This document shows, one piece after another, positions 10,601-25,600 of a stretch of DNA of 64,000 bases. Under the pieces are notes generated by a model, which was not told where the DNA came from, ran no database searches, and worked only from the letters and a program-made list of their open reading frames with translations. The position numbers were made by a program, and so were the translations under genes. Position 1 is the first letter of the stretch, and the number at the start of each line of letters is the position of its first letter. Source of the stretch: Pycnopodia helianthoides (lineage: Eukaryota > Echinodermata > Asteroidea > Forcipulatida > Asteriidae); contig CM063250.1 of assembly GCA_032158295.1 (NCBI GenBank), positions 4,947,001-5,011,000 of the forward strand. The letters run 5' to 3'.

Positions 10601-13600
10601 GGATTTCTACTGGACTGATAAATTAAAACTATCATGTTTAGCTTCATGGACGATTGGTAGGCTGTGGTTGAGATAGGTCACAAATTAAAAAACCATGTTT
10701 ATAGCTTCATGGTAGATTGATATCAAAGGCTGTGGCTAATATTGGTCACACGCAATGGTGTAGATTTATTAGCTGGGGTCAATGTAGGTCATGAGCCCTG
10801 GTGTAAACAATGAATTTCTACAGTGACTGATAAATTAAAACAATCATGTTTAGCTTCAATGTAGACAGGTGTCAAAGGCTGGGGTCAATATAGGTCATAA
10901 ATTAAAACAATCCCGTTCAACTTTAAGGTAGATTGATGTCAAAGGCTATGGGGGTAATATTGGTCACACGCAATGGCGTAAACAGTGGATTTCTACGGAA
11001 CTAACTACCGGGGTAATTGAAACACTCCTATTTAGCATCAAGGTAGTTTTGTGTAAAAGGCTGGGATAACATAGGTCATGAGCAATGGGGTAACTATAGA
11101 TATTTTCATTTGGGGGGGGGGGGGCAAGGGGGGGGGGGGCATAGACATAATTTTGGGGCCTTTTGATGTATGGAACCATTAATTCATGGAGCATTTTCTC
11201 CACCTTATATCAGGGGGGACAAGATGGGAGGCAAGGATTCCAAACGGACCGTATTTCTTTATACAAACAAAAGTGTAAAGTACATTGGGTATTGTGAAAA
11301 TAATGATGTTGGGACATGTGGGTATCGTGGCTAGTCTAATTGCAAGAAGCCATCATTGTGTTCAACCCAAGTTTTGTTTTTGAAAGATCTGTAAATAGTT
11401 GTTCAATTGTGGAGAGTTTTCTAACTTTTTGCTGGACCATTTTGCAGATTTAGTAAAGGCACATCCACTTTTTGTTCATGAAAAACAGTTTTAAAACAGG
11501 GATGAACTTTGGAAATCACATGAAGAACTTCACACTCACCACATTTATCTTATAGTTTCAATGATTAAGTGCCATTTTTATCAATATTGGTTTGTGGACT
11601 TCACTAGTGATTTTGCAATGATGTAATTGTGAATATGTAATGGTGAATTCTTTTATGAGTTCTGGTTAGAAAAAAATTCATTTAACAATGTAGGTTAACT
11701 TTAAATAAAAATGATCCGAGAGCTCAGCTAAACTAATTTGCATACAATGCAAGCATTGCACATAGGGGTGGTATATGGAGAGCCAAAAGGAAAACACATT
11801 TGTTTTCTGTATTGTTCAGGATGAAATTTGATAGACAAATGTTGATAAGTAGCAAAAAGGTCTTCAAATAATAATGGGGTAGATCACCCTGAAGCGTTCA
11901 AAGAAAAATTAATAAATAAATACACATCTATGATAACCGCAGACTGCCAAATAGTGTCAAACCTTACAGGGCCCAATTTAATTGAGATGCTTACAAGCAG
12001 AAAATATTGCTCGACAATATTCTGCAGGATAGCAGCTACAGTTGGTACATGTGACAGGGTATTTTGGCTGGTAACCTTAGTCTGGTAAACATACATTTTG
12101 TGTGCTTTTAGCAGCTCTAAGCAGCTCTACGCAGCTCTATGATATTGGGTTCTGGCTAGCATTTATGGGTGCTCGGGTTCTTCTGTTTGTACAGCTGGTA
12201 TTATGTGGAAACCATGTCTCAAGTATTGGGTCCAAATTCATAGAGCTGTTTAGCAGAAAATCCTGCTAAGCAAATTTCTTTACCAAGCAAAAAATAAGTG
12301 ATGAACCAGTCACATTAATGTAAATTGTATGGCATATTGGCTAGTGCCCTGTTTATGCTAGGCATAATTCTACAGTGCTTAAAATGTTTTTGTGCTTAAC
12401 AGGCTTAATGAAATAAGAAAAACTTTAGTGATAAACTTGCCGGTACAACCCTGTATAAAACTCTTTCGGGACAAGAGTTGATTCTGAGAAGAAACTATGT
12501 GGACTGGAGGTTTCAAACAGTATACTCTGCTCGTCTCCTGAAGTCTGCCCGTCTCATGAAGATGAGCAGAGTATACTGCTTAAAATGTCAAGACCGCACC
12601 GGCTCTTCTCAGAGCCACCACTTCTCCCAAAAGAGTTTCATACATGGTTGTTCCTGCAAGTTTACTAACTGTAGTTTTTCTTACGATCCACACCATGCGA
12701 AGCTTCAAAACATCACTGAGGCTTTTACTTTCATGAAATTGGGCCCTGTGGACTTGGTCCGAACAATCGCCTGCAAACAAACACGAAAAATGTCCCCTAC
12801 CTGAGCGGAGGCATTGAGCATCCCAGATGAAGTGCCTTCTGGTTCTGGATGGGTCAGCTCAGCAGCAAACTCAAACCCCAGAGGTAGATAACCAGTCATG
12901 AAAAACCTACCCCGTATAAATCAAATCAAACAAACAAATTAATTCTAACAATACCCCTGAAGGTTTTTTTTTTTTACACATTTAGGATGACCCTCTTATT
13001 ATGCACTGGTATACCGCAGACTGCCAAATAGTGCCATACCTTACAGGGCCCAATTTCATTGAGATGCTTATAAGCAGAAAATGTTGCTCGACAATTTTCT
13101 ACAGGATACCAGCTACAGTTGGTACATGTGACATTGGTTTAATTTCATAGAGCTGCTTAAGCAGAAAATAATGATGAACAATTTCCTACTTAGCAGAAAT
13201 GAGCAGGATACCAGCCAGGAATGGTACATGTGACATTGTATTTTGGCTTTTTTCTTTTGGCTTATTGTCAGCGGCGGCACCAGACCTGTTAATCTTGGGG
13301 GGGCAAGAGGGGGGCAAACTTAAATTTAGGGGGGGGCAAACAAACGTCTATAATGTACTGTATAAGCCTAAAATTCACTCCAGAAATAAGATTTTGCACT
13401 GTGTGAATGTGACGTGTTGTGCGAACTGCGTGTACAATGGCTGCTTACGGTTTTGGGCAGACAATGCATTTCTATTTATAGCAAGTTTCCAAGCTTGTAC
13501 AGATAAATAAATCCACATTTTATTAACATTGCCGGAGATGGAAAGTGTATTGGGCTTTTTTGATGGTGCCAGCTAATTATGATGGATGAAATTGAGTTTA

Positions 13601-16600
13601 TTATTTACAGCGCAAACAACATTGTAACAAATTGGGTGCAATGGTTTGGGATTAAACTCAATTTCCGCCATCGGGGAAAAAACTGGGGGGGGGGGCAAAA
13701 AAAATAACTGGGGGGGCATTAGCCCCCCCCCCCGTGCCCCCCCATTAGCGCCGTCGCTGCTTATTGTACTTTATTCTGGTAAGCATAATTTTGTTGTGCT
13801 TAGCTTATTTGTTATGCTAAAGCAGCTCTATGAAGTTGGACCCTGCACTCGGCTGCTGGTGATGACATGTTCGGTTATTAACTGCTGTTTGCATACATAC
13901 ATTACATTACTTCGATTCTGTGTGTTTAATATCTAACGTGAAAAATTAATCAATTGTTTTAATTAGTGACAAATTGTTGTGCAGTAATGCACGCAAGCCT
14001 CCAAAAGGGAAACCAATGTAACTGCTTGGGCATACTGTGTGCCAAGAAATGTAATAAATAAATAAATAAAAAAGAGAAACAAAATAATAAATGAATTTAT
14101 AAACTCTTCCTCCTAATGGACAAAATACCCACAGTGAAGTCAGATTCCTTTGAACTAAGTTTACCCAGACACAATGTACCTTGTTGCATCAATAACAATG
14201 AGCTGAAATTTGATGATCAGTTTGTTGTTTTGCACAAGCTGCTCTTTTTGTTTTGCCTTGATCTCCTTGTTACAATTCGATTAATTATTTGTTTGTCGTA
14301 ATTGACCTTGAATGTATTTATTTGACTTAATTGAAAATTGAAAAGTATATATCAAATTAATAATAAATAGATAAAGGAATAAATAAAATCATGACTTACA
14401 TGTTTTTTTTGTAAATAGCGGTGATCCGATATTCATTCTTAGAAATTGTATTTACTAGTGCAAAGTCCATATTTTCATATTACTGTTAATTGTTTAAATA
14501 AATAATTATGTTTCTACAGACCCTGTTCCCGTGTTTTAATTCATACTTTAAGAAAAGATGTAAATACATCTGTATCGAAGTTCAAAATTAATTATTAATG
14601 CTCCAGTGAAGATGACAGCTGGTATGTAAATATATTGACCTTATAGCATTGTTCACTTTGTCATTACAAATGAAACATACCACGGAATACCAAAGGCTGT
14701 TTGCAGCGGTTATATTTACACTGGTAACCTTATGATTCTTTTACTTGTACAAATCAATCTCATGTTTTGGGGTAAAAAGTCTGTATTTTTGTACAGTGAA
14801 AGCTGCATGGAATTTCTGAGTGCACACCCCTCCCCCAATTAAAAATAATAATAATAATAATACGTGTCAACTTGTTTATGCATAGGTCTAAGAGTTGTTC
14901 ATAATGTCAAATGCAGTGAATAATGGTATGTTATTTCAAATCGACTGCATTTATAGCAAAGTTAAGTAATAAGAAAACCTTTTTGAATTACACTATACTA
15001 AATAATATTATCTAGTAGTCTAGTACACCATACACACGCAAAATGAACAACATTTTGAAACAATAATGAACTCTATTGATTTTTCTGAAAGCGAGGAAAT
15101 CATCCCCTGTTACAACTTACCCTAAGAATGCAGAAATAAGAAAGACAATCCAAATATTTCCCAATTTTAATGTGAAAGTAAATCCAATCAGTCCGAGGAG
15201 AGACAGAATGTACACAACTACCGTAGTGCCCCTGTAGCAAGAGAGAGAAGGGAAACAGAAAAACAAAAGAGCATCATCATTAAAGGAACATTACAGAATT
15301 AGTTTTTGCTAACAAAACAGTTGCTGGCAGTGTAAGTACTTTATGTAATCCACCATATACATAAACTGACAAACCTGTAGAAGTTTGAGATCGATCGGCC
15401 ATCTGGGTCACGAGAAAATAGTGAAAAACCGATTACACATTTGCATGAAATCATATAGATTCAACAAATGAATGAAACGCTCACTGAGCGATAAACTCCA
15501 AATTAGTTCATTCATTTCTCATCAAATATGGCATTTCAGAAAGAAATATTTCAAGGGATGTTTTCTACTTTCATCATCATTAGACCGTGTAAGTTTTATG
15601 TAAATCTGTGATCAAAAGTATATTTTGCAAGTTGTTTTCTTACCAATTTTGTAATGTTCCTTTAAAAGCAGGGTATTCTTGTAGTTCTTGTCAGAGATCA
15701 GTATCCTTACACTATGAAAATGTGCTTCTTGAAAATGGAGTGAAAATCCACTTTTCTCCTTGAAATTGTATATTCCCCCTTATCACCTTGTTTTTACCGA
15801 GTTCTTCTCTAACTAGCCAGAGCCTAAGTGTTTCACGTTTTTTTCTCTGTGCTGTACTGCTGAAAACTTTAGTCACCAATTAAAGAGTTAGTATTGCTTG
15901 GATGAAGAGCATTTCCTAAAATCATGGTGAAAGTCATGGAGACAAATGGTTTGGACTCTTTTTTTAAGGTGATTGAAGGGAGTTGCAATTCCCTTAAAGC
16001 ATGGTGAAAAAGAAGTAATGCCCGTGAATTTCAGCCAAATCCTGTACTTTTACTGAGATTTCACGACGGTTTTACAGCAAAGATTCTCATTGTGTTACAT
16101 TGTGTATCCCAACATATGCATAAAATAACAAACCTGTGAAAGTTTTGGCTCAATTGGTCATCGAAGTTGCAAGAAAATAATGAAAAGAAAAACACCGTCC
16201 TTGTTGCATAGAATTGTGTGCTTTCAAATGCCTGAGAAAGGCTTCATGCCTGAAGCCTTTCTCAGTTTCAAATATTTTAGTGAGAAATTATCTCTTTCTC
16301 AAAAACTACGTTACTTCAGAGGGAGTCGTTTCTCACAATGTTTTATACTATCAGCAGCTCTCAGGTGCTCCTTACCGAGTAATTTTTTATGGTGATGTAT
16401 TTCTTGAGTAATTAACCAACGTATCCACTGCCTTTGAAGAGGGGCTCCAAGGTCAAATTCAGTTTTGTGATCAAATCAATTTCCAATAGATAGAGTCCTT
16501 TTGAAAATGGGGGAAAAAATACAAGTCTCTAACCTCATGTTAAAATGGTGTAAAATGCCACTGTGTTGGATACCCTTCCAGTGCATTAACGGCAAACCTT

Positions 16601-19600
16601 CGATGACGTTACACTTCAAATAATGGTCTGTACATTTTTGTGCATCAGATAATTTTCAGTTCATTCCTGAATTTTGTTGATAATCAAACAAAATGGCATT
16701 GAATTTGACCTCTTGACTGTCGCAACAATTCCTCTTTGGAATGAACACACCCATTTGTTTTTTTATGTCCGATGACGTCATGTTACAAATTTCGCTCCGA
16801 AAGAGTATCACCTAAGAGGTTATAGAGATTTGTAATTTTCCCCCAGTTTAAAGGTACACGTTGCCTTGGATCGGTCGAGTTGGTCTATAAAAAGCGCTTG
16901 TAACCGTTTGTTATAAAATGCATATGGTTAGAAAGATGTTTTAAAAGTAGAATACAACAATCCACACAAATATGCCTCGAAATTGCGTGGTTTTCCGTGA
17001 ACTTTGCGAACTAACACGGTCGGCCATTTTGTGGAGTCAAAAGACTCCATAAAATGGCCGACTGTGTTAGTTCACGATGTAAAAGGAAAACCACGCAATT
17101 TCGAGGCATATTTGTGTGGATCATTGTATTCTACTTTTAAAACCTCTCTCTAACCATATGCATTTTATAACAAACGGGTTACAAACGCTTTTTATAGACC
17201 ACATCGGCCGATTCAAGGCAACGTTACCTTTAAGACGACGCTACTGCATCACAAAACTTAATTTCACCTTGGAGCCCTTCTTTAAAGAATCATTGTTGAG
17301 GTCTTTCTTCATGAATTCTTAACAAATATTTCATGACGACATTTGCAGGGACACGTGAAGATCCCCGGTTTGCATTATACAATGCACAGTGTGTGTACAA
17401 CCAACCCATTAAGCAAATTGATTTTGTCTGTACATGTTTTATTCATGGAGACTGCTGGGAAGAAGCCATTCAGTAAATACAAATATGTGTACTGCGTTTT
17501 TTAAACCTTGTTTGACGAACTTATTTAGGGAGCGTCTAAGCCTGATCACAGTGTTAGAACTTTTTTGAGAAGGTTTGGTTTTTTTTTAAACACAAAATAA
17601 GCAGGGTTTTTTCATCTCCTAATATAAAAGCTCCAATCAACAAAAAAACAAAATCCATCAATATACACTAACTCTCAAATTAGTCCACGATAAAAATATC
17701 TGAAATGTCACTGTTTATGACTGTTTACCCAAATCTTAAAGGCAGGATATACTTTAGGAATTGTCAACGACTAGTGTCCTCACTTGGTGTATCCCAAAAT
17801 ACGCAAAATAACAAACCTGTGGAAATCTGGGCTCAATTGGTCATCGAAGTTGAAAAAAAAATTGAAAAGAAAAACACCGTCCTTGTTGCATAGAATTGTG
17901 TGCTTCCAAATGCCTGAGAAAGGCTTCCAGATTCAAATATTTTAGTGAGAAATTACCTCTTTCTCAAAAACTACATTACTTCAGAGGGAGTCGTTTCTCG
18001 CCATGTTTTATACTATCAGCAACTCTCAGTTGCTCCTTTACCAAGTAAGTTTTTATGGTAATGAATTTCTTGAGTATTTACCAAAAGTATGCCTTTAATG
18101 TAGTTGACCTGTTGTCAACTATGTAGGAGTACCAGTACTTTTTTACTCCATTGTGATTTTATAACTTAGGGGTATTTTACGCTGCGCTTATAGCACTGGT
18201 GTTGACATGAGAGGCTGGGCTTACAGCAAGTTAAAGAAATTATTCACGGTTGGATTGCTGTTGTAAATATATCGCACACTCAGTATACATTGCCTTTCTC
18301 CGTTGGGATTTATTTTGAAACCGTCTTCCACCGAAAGGTCTCATGAGCGAAACGTTGTACTTCACTTGTTGTTGGTCAAATATTCCGAGCTTTAAAGGAA
18401 CATTACAGAATTGGTTTTTGCTAACAAAACAGTTGCTGGCAGTGTAAGCACTTTATGTAATCCACAATATACATAAACTGACAAACCTGTAGAAGTTTGA
18501 GATCGATCGGCCATCTGGGTCATGAGAAAGTAGTGAAAAACCGATTACACATTTGCATAGAAGATTCAACAAATGAATAAAACGCTCACTGAACTCCAAT
18601 CGGAAAATTAGTTTATTCATTTCTCATCAAATATGGCATTTCAGACAAAAATATTTCAAGGGATGTTTTCTACTTTCATCATCATTAGATCCTGTAAATT
18701 TTATGTAAATCTGTGATCAAAAGGTATATTTTACAAGTTTTTTTCTTTAAAGGTGGGGGATATGACTAAAACATTTCGACTGACCGATCTTTTATGACGA
18801 AGCAAATCATTGAGAAAACAGAAGCATAACCAAGTAGCCTGTTGCGTTTTTAAAAACATGTTTGTTAACATTTCTCAGTTTCAATTCACGTTTCAGGGTT
18901 AGGCCCTATAGTGAAATTAACCCTTGCACAAACGTCGCACGCGGCTATATCTGTCAGCCAGGTTCGCCATTTTTAGTCAATCTGCATGTAGGTAAACGCC
19001 GCGTGGTTTAAAATACGCACAACTGTCTAACACACGTGTACATTGACTTCCAAAAACGACGCAGCTAAGATCACCGTAATGATGAAGTCGGTTGAGTCTA
19101 GGTAAAAACGGACAAAATAACCCATTCTCTGCATTTACACTTTAAATAGTTGGATTTTGAAAATCAGCATCTGAAATAACAAGTATTTTTATATAAAGAG
19201 TACCACAATGGAAATAAACGTTTTTTAAATGTCATCCTCGGCAATTCCTCGGATTCCAATGTCTTTGTTATGATTCTTGTCTATTTCTACTTAGTGTTTT
19301 TAACTATTTGTTGTATATCAATGAATTAAGAGGAGATTGTCAAATTAAAAACAAACAAACAAACAAACTAACTAACAATAACATGCTAAGAGTTAAGTAT
19401 AAATAAATAGTAAACTTGCGGGTACAACCATGTAATAAGAACTCTTTTGTGGGAGTGTTGGCTCTGAAAAGAGCCGGTTTGGTATCGACGTTTCGAGCAG
19501 TATACTCTGCTCTTTTTCTCCTGAAGAAGAGCAGAGTATACTGCTCGAAACGTCGAGACCAAACCGGCTCTTTTCAGAGCCAACACTCCAACAAAAGAGT

Positions 19601-22600
19601 TCATATTACATGGTTGTACCCGCAAGTTTACTATTTATTTATAGTTACCTCTTATCTCCACACCATGCACAGCTTCAAACGCCACTTAAACTAACATGCT
19701 GTCTGGTAGCATTTGGGGGTAGTTTACTTACCTATACGTTCTAGTCTTGTCTAGCCACACACCGGTAACTGCGGATCCTAACAGTCCAGTCAAGACAATA
19801 GTCAGCCCAATAACACCTGCCATAACTTCTTGATCCTGGAAATAAATTTCATGACTTTTGAAACCTTGTTTCTCATTTCCCAATGGCTGACATTTATTTT
19901 AACCGTACGATTTTCTGTAATCATCTTCACTTAATGTATTCAAATCAAGTTAAAAACCCACTTGTTTACGATTAATTCCTTCTTTTACTGTTAGTGTTAT
20001 TTGTATTTTTTCTGCATTTTTTTGAGGTTGTATTTTGTTGTAATGCGCAGTAGATTGCGCAATATAAATGTCCGTTATTATTATTATGTAGCATTCAGCA
20101 TCCATGCCACAGTTTTATTTTAGGAAGATTGTTGCCCACTTATGAGACACAATAAAGTTATAGTGGACGTATGGCAATGGTTTTTAAAAAGGTTGCCGAT
20201 ATGGACTGTTAACTTGCTGCCACCATTTTATTCATGTTCCTTGTATCCACTAACAGTAATGAATACTTATATCCGTTGTACAAGCTTAGGCTTCTTGTCT
20301 GCGACCTCCCCGTACTATTATTAAGTTCCGATAATTAGTTTTCCTTACATTATACATGTTCTACCTAATGGTATGGAAAATAAACCTGAACCTGAACCTC
20401 AAAAGAAGCCTCGGATTGATAACGTTGATTTTGAATGGGAGAAAATCAAGACGGTCGCCCCATGATAAAGGTCTATTCTGCGCGTACAAAAACTCACCAT
20501 AAATTCTGTCAGAATGAGTTGATTGAGAAGCGTTGAAATTGCATAGAAAGATCCAACATTAATACCTGCAAAAAGGAGCACAATTATGATGACTGGTTCG
20601 ACTGATTACCGAGCCTTTATTCAATAAGTTTTCTACAGTGAATTATCTAAAAGCTACTGGTCCTCAAGCCTAATATTCCCACAGTTACTTATTTGTATCT
20701 CCGTATGCTATTCAAGAATGGTAATCGTGTTTTCTCGGTGAATTAGATAAAAAGCCCAATCTTCTCCCAGTTACTTATTCGTATCTCCGTGTACACAACT
20801 ATTCCAGAATGATAAACGTGTTTTCTTACAAGATATCCATTAATGCAAAACTTTCGAATGCGAATATTCGAAGCGAAATTTGACGCCCCGAACGGGCAGC
20901 AAATTATTCGGGCCCCAAAATAAGTTGAAAATATGCTCATCTGTGGCAGTTGTTTGTGGAATATTTTGCAAGAAAGATATCTAAGGCTTTGAGTGAGCAT
21001 CACGTGCGAGCATTTCAATGCGTCCGATAAATCTGGTGAACAAGTTATCGACAGGTCGAGTTGTCCCACCATTCAACGGTGCATTTCGATGCTGCATCTC
21101 TTTATGTTATGAAAAACAGAATAAACCTTATGTCTCACCATATGTAACAACGAGAAGCATAAAACTAGTGTTTTTACACAGACTCTTGATGGAATCTGTA
21201 TAGGACCTTTGGGTTCTTGAGATTTGAGCACCCAACTTGGCACGGCTCGGTGGAACTGGTGGCTTGTCTTGATAAACTGCAAGATCACAAGTTGAGATGG
21301 AGAATCTTTATAACCAAGCAATCTATAGTATCTCATAATTAATATTTTTCTTCTGTTGTTAAGCATATCAGTTGTATAAGCAACACCACCTGTTTACCCC
21401 TTGCGCCAACATTACACGCGGCTACTGTTTGCCGCGCTCGCCATTGATGGAGTTAAATTGCACACGGTAAAAGGTGTAAAAGCCGCGTCACTTAAAATGC
21501 GCACTACACTGTGTAATACATGGGGACATCCCGGACATTGACTCCCAAAATGACGCAACCAAGATGATTGGGATGATTTACGTCAATACATGCATTGTTG
21601 AGAGTTCCAGGCTGGGTTCGAATCGATTGCTATGGCTAGGCTCTATATGACTAGGCGGTTAATCTGTCTATGTATACAGACACCTTGAAGCCAACATGCA
21701 AAGACTTAGCCAACGGCACCGCATGTGCATAGTGATAATATAGACACGCTGCCATGCAGTTATTGCCTGTTCTCTGACACAATACAAGTACATACCTGTA
21801 ACTTGCATACAATTCACAATCCTCAATTTGGATTTTTGAGTTTGGTCTTTAAAAATAATCTAGAAGGCTGAAGACCTCGAGAAGGACAATACTAAATCTG
21901 TATAAAACTTGTCGATAGAGTGTGGTGAAATTAATAATAACCGGACGGGATGTGAAACAATAACATTCATGTTTTGGGACTGAGTCGAAAACTTAATCCA
22001 AATGCAATTCTTAGGTTAGACAACAAGTACATTATCCTAGGTTTTATTATTTTATTACACACAGTCAACAGCGCAAGCTCCAAAAAAATAATAGGATGGT
22101 GATTAGGAAACGAGAAGAAACGTTCAGTTTTCAATGTGGGAGGAAAACCCACGCAAACTGGTGGGACTGAAGACCCAATCCACACGCAAGGCTCCAGGTC
22201 ACGGGGTGGGATTTGAACCGGGGTCCACAGAGGTGAAAGGCAGGGAAAGAAACCACTGACTCAACCTCATCTTTGTTTTTTTATTAAATTGTAATTTATT
22301 TGTTCGGCACCACCCTCCCCCATATACTTCAACCGTCCTTCAACAGGGAAATAATGGCACTGTTACCTGTGACATCACAATGTTCACAACAGAGCCACAG
22401 AGTCTGGACTTCCTGCAGGCGCAATTTGTACACAGCCCAATGAAAGAACACATTGTGTCTGATATTTAACATTGGAGATCGCAAGCTGTCTGATTTGTAT
22501 ATATCAACTTTTGATATGTATAAATTGACGATTTATTTAGAGACAGTTTGACCTCAACCGACCTGTTTTCTACAGACCAGTTTCCGAATCTCGCCCGTCA

Positions 22601-25600
22601 AAAAGGCTGGAATGTACAAGGTCACTTTTTTTTTTTTTTTTTTTTTTTAATAATAATTACATGATCTTTTTAGGAACCATGTCGATTGAGGTGACTATTG
22701 TCTAAAGATCATCCTGTGTTGGGTGTTATTTCACGGTCAAGTGCCAATTCGCTCAGTCACGAACACGTCTCGAGTTTGCAGGATCCAAATGCTTGATCAA
22801 TTTATCCGGGTAGCAATTTGTTTTTATAAATAATACCGAGAACCAGCCAGTCGCACCATATGCACGTCATTTGGATTTTACCACAGGTACACCCAACCCA
22901 TTGCGAAATAAATTTGTGCTAATGTTGCGGCCTCCAGGCGTCCGGAGTTGGGTTTGACAGGTATTTCCGTCAGATGGCTTCCTGCACAATGGAGCACAAC
23001 ATTTCCTACAGAAAATGGCAAGCAGGGTCAAGAGCATAGTCCAGGGCCTTTTTCCCAAACCTCGGCTTGGGCTCCGGCTTGGTCTTCGTTATTAATTTTG
23101 GAGCAGGTGGTTCGGACATCAGACAGCCTGGAGCTGGAGCCCAAGCCGAGGTTTGGAAAAGGCCCCCTGTTTATGGATCGTGTAAGACTAAAGGCTGTGC
23201 AAGTTTGCATCAGTATAGTAGGCCCGTGGTGAGTGGTTCAAACCCACATTGGGATCGAGGTCGCATACACCGTACCCCTAGCAATGACATCAGTGGCCGC
23301 GTGTAACGTTCGTGCAATAATAAAGGGGGATCAATACCAAGGAACTGAACATTCCCTTGCTGAATGCCTCCTCAATGGAAATTAGTCTAAATTAAAAACT
23401 GTTTTGCATCCATTTAGGAGAGTCACAATGATTTGGTCCTTGTAAGAATCGATCACGGGACGATAAAACCCCGCTCGCCTATCTATAAGAAAATAAATGA
23501 TTAACTATAATTACAAGACATTGCTCTCTCAGCGCAATTCGTTGGATTAAAGTCCCCCACACGTCAAAATGATTTCAATAGTAACCGAAAGAACTGACAG
23601 GTCGTATACAGCTTGAGGTTAGAGGTCAAACCTTGAAGAGCAAAGCCCTCTCTAAGTCGCGCAGTTCAGTCCTTTTGTCATAAAGCAATGGGCGAGGTGA
23701 ACAAATAACACGGCGATAACAGCTAGGCAGTAGCTAGGGTAAAGAACTGAACGTACTGTGAATTCTTGTTTGGTATACATTGAGCACTGTATAGGCTACT
23801 GTAAGGCGTATCATCAATGGCTATACATGTACATCGCTACACGTAAATTTGATCTTAAAAACATTTTCAAAAAAAGAGAAGGCAAATTTTGATACATGAA
23901 TCTATTTTTACTTTTAAACCAAAAAAACGTGAACTCCTTTTTATAGCCGATTACCCCCAAATACATGATCTCGACACTGAAATGTAAAACTTCAATGTTC
24001 ACAAATTTTACATTAGGTTTCTTAATTGAAATCCCAACCAGTCTTTTCCGACAAATTAATATTCAACCTCGCACCCCTCAGTCTCACACCCACACATTGT
24101 TTGTCGACCCCATAAATCAAGCGCTTCTCTTCGATCTCTTAGCATTGCCTAGGACTAGTCCTAAGTTAGGAAGAGTTTTGTGAAATCGACCCCAGCTGGA
24201 CAGTTTTGTTGTTAAAGTCCTCGGGTTCAACAGGTAGACACCACCACCTTCACAATCTGTGTTTCATTTTTATAGTTTCATATACAGCCCCGTATATACT
24301 TCAAATTTCTACTTGGTTTATTGTACAATACAAAAAGACTCTTAGTCCGAAAACTAAACAAGTCAAGTTTACAAAGATAAAAGATGACAGTATAAATGAC
24401 ATATGAAAACAGCATGTTACTTATACATTTATAGTGTAAGAGTTAAGCCAATTAGACTCAATTGAATTGAAACAAGAAGAAACCAACTCACCAGCAAATA
24501 TTAAAATAAGAAGAACAGTTGTGATACATCCCATCCCAAGAAACATGTTAAGCATATTTTGGGATTTGTTGTCATCATTTGGGACCAAAATCGGTGGTAA
24601 GACAAAACCAAGAGCAACGCCAACCTGCAGTAGAAACAATAGGCCTATTATTACAAAAAATATGTAACGAGAGGTCTCCACACATGGGATGATCATCAGG
24701 AAAATTAAAGGTATTTTTCAAGATTGGTATAGAGCTGACAAAAAAATCGTAGACAGTGTTCATGTTTTGTGTCATTAACCAACAAACCTGTGAAAACTTG
24801 GGCTTAATCTGTTGTGTGAGTCAGGAGAAATGGTGAAAAACCAGGCACAATATTTTCAGCATGTAAACACATTGTCCTTAATTTGGGTTGGAACGACAGA
24901 AATAAGCTGTTGCGATTTTAAAGGTTTTCAGATGCAGTTTTCTTGAACATGACTTTATTTCAGAGGGAAATATCTAACAGAAAAAAGTTCTAGAATGAAC
25001 CTCATAATCAGTAAATTTGTAGACTTGATTGAATTAAACATTGATGTTTTTATCCTTACCAATACTATATACTAATAGTACCTTTAAAAGATATGACATA
25101 TTAGGTTTAACCTTTGTTAGAGTATACACTCAATATGCTCAACTGTATTTGGTATTCGTATGGTTAATTGATTTTTGTTCTGTTGGTGCCAATCACTTAT
25201 CAAGACTTCAAAGACCTCTACCATAAGCTTATTTTGTAATAAAGTAACACAGTCCAAATCATCCTGGCAAAACACAACAGTCTGCGAATGATATTGTTTT
25301 ATCAAAAGTAACGTTTGTTTCCCCCAAATAACAACAAATATTTTAATGAAAGTTCCCAACTAATTGCAAGGCCTCGTTTACTGGAGTCTAAACGATGACT
25401 GTGAACGAATGTCGTTAGGCCTAAGACTTCCAAAAGAGCAGCGAACACGGATTTAAAGGCAGTGGATACTTTTGGTAGTTACTCGAAAAGTACATTACCA
25501 TAAAAACTTACTTGGTAAGGAGCACCTGAGAGCTGCTGATAGTATAAAACATTGTGGGAAACGACTCCCTCTATGGTGTGTATTTTTTGAAAAAGAGGTA

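Larger units (their letters stand above)
10204..12800 (-). other. FLVCR-like intron 7
   Basis: Contains an irregular tandem repeat (10255-11100), G-rich tracts (11111-11140), an AATTTAATTGAGATGCTTA repeat (11936-12075), a GGTCC..AATTCATAGAGCTG foldback (12225-12420) and a decayed copy of foldback family E (12438-12665). Confidence 0.6.
12907..15120 (-). other. FLVCR-like intron 6
   Basis: Holds repeat fragments at 13014-13240, a G/C-run element at 13268-13760, a LINE/SINE-like tail ending in (AAAT)n at 14010-14070, and otherwise AT-rich unique sequence. Confidence 0.55.
15232..19731 (-). other. FLVCR-like intron 5, an element-rich intron
   Basis: Contains family A copies 2 and 3, family B copies at 16085-16436 and 17740-18094, family H copy 2 interrupted by foldback D, repeat K copy 1 and foldback E. 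More than half of this 4.5-kb intron is recognisable repeat. Confidence 0.7.
21277..24491 (-). other. FLVCR-like intron 2
   Basis: Holds repeat K copy 2 (21393-21575), a SINE (22070-22265), repeat J copy 2 (22355-22520), a poly-T run (22627-22648), a foldback (23040-23168), and a TAGGACTAGTCCTA palindrome near 24150. No additional exon was found. Confidence 0.55.
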
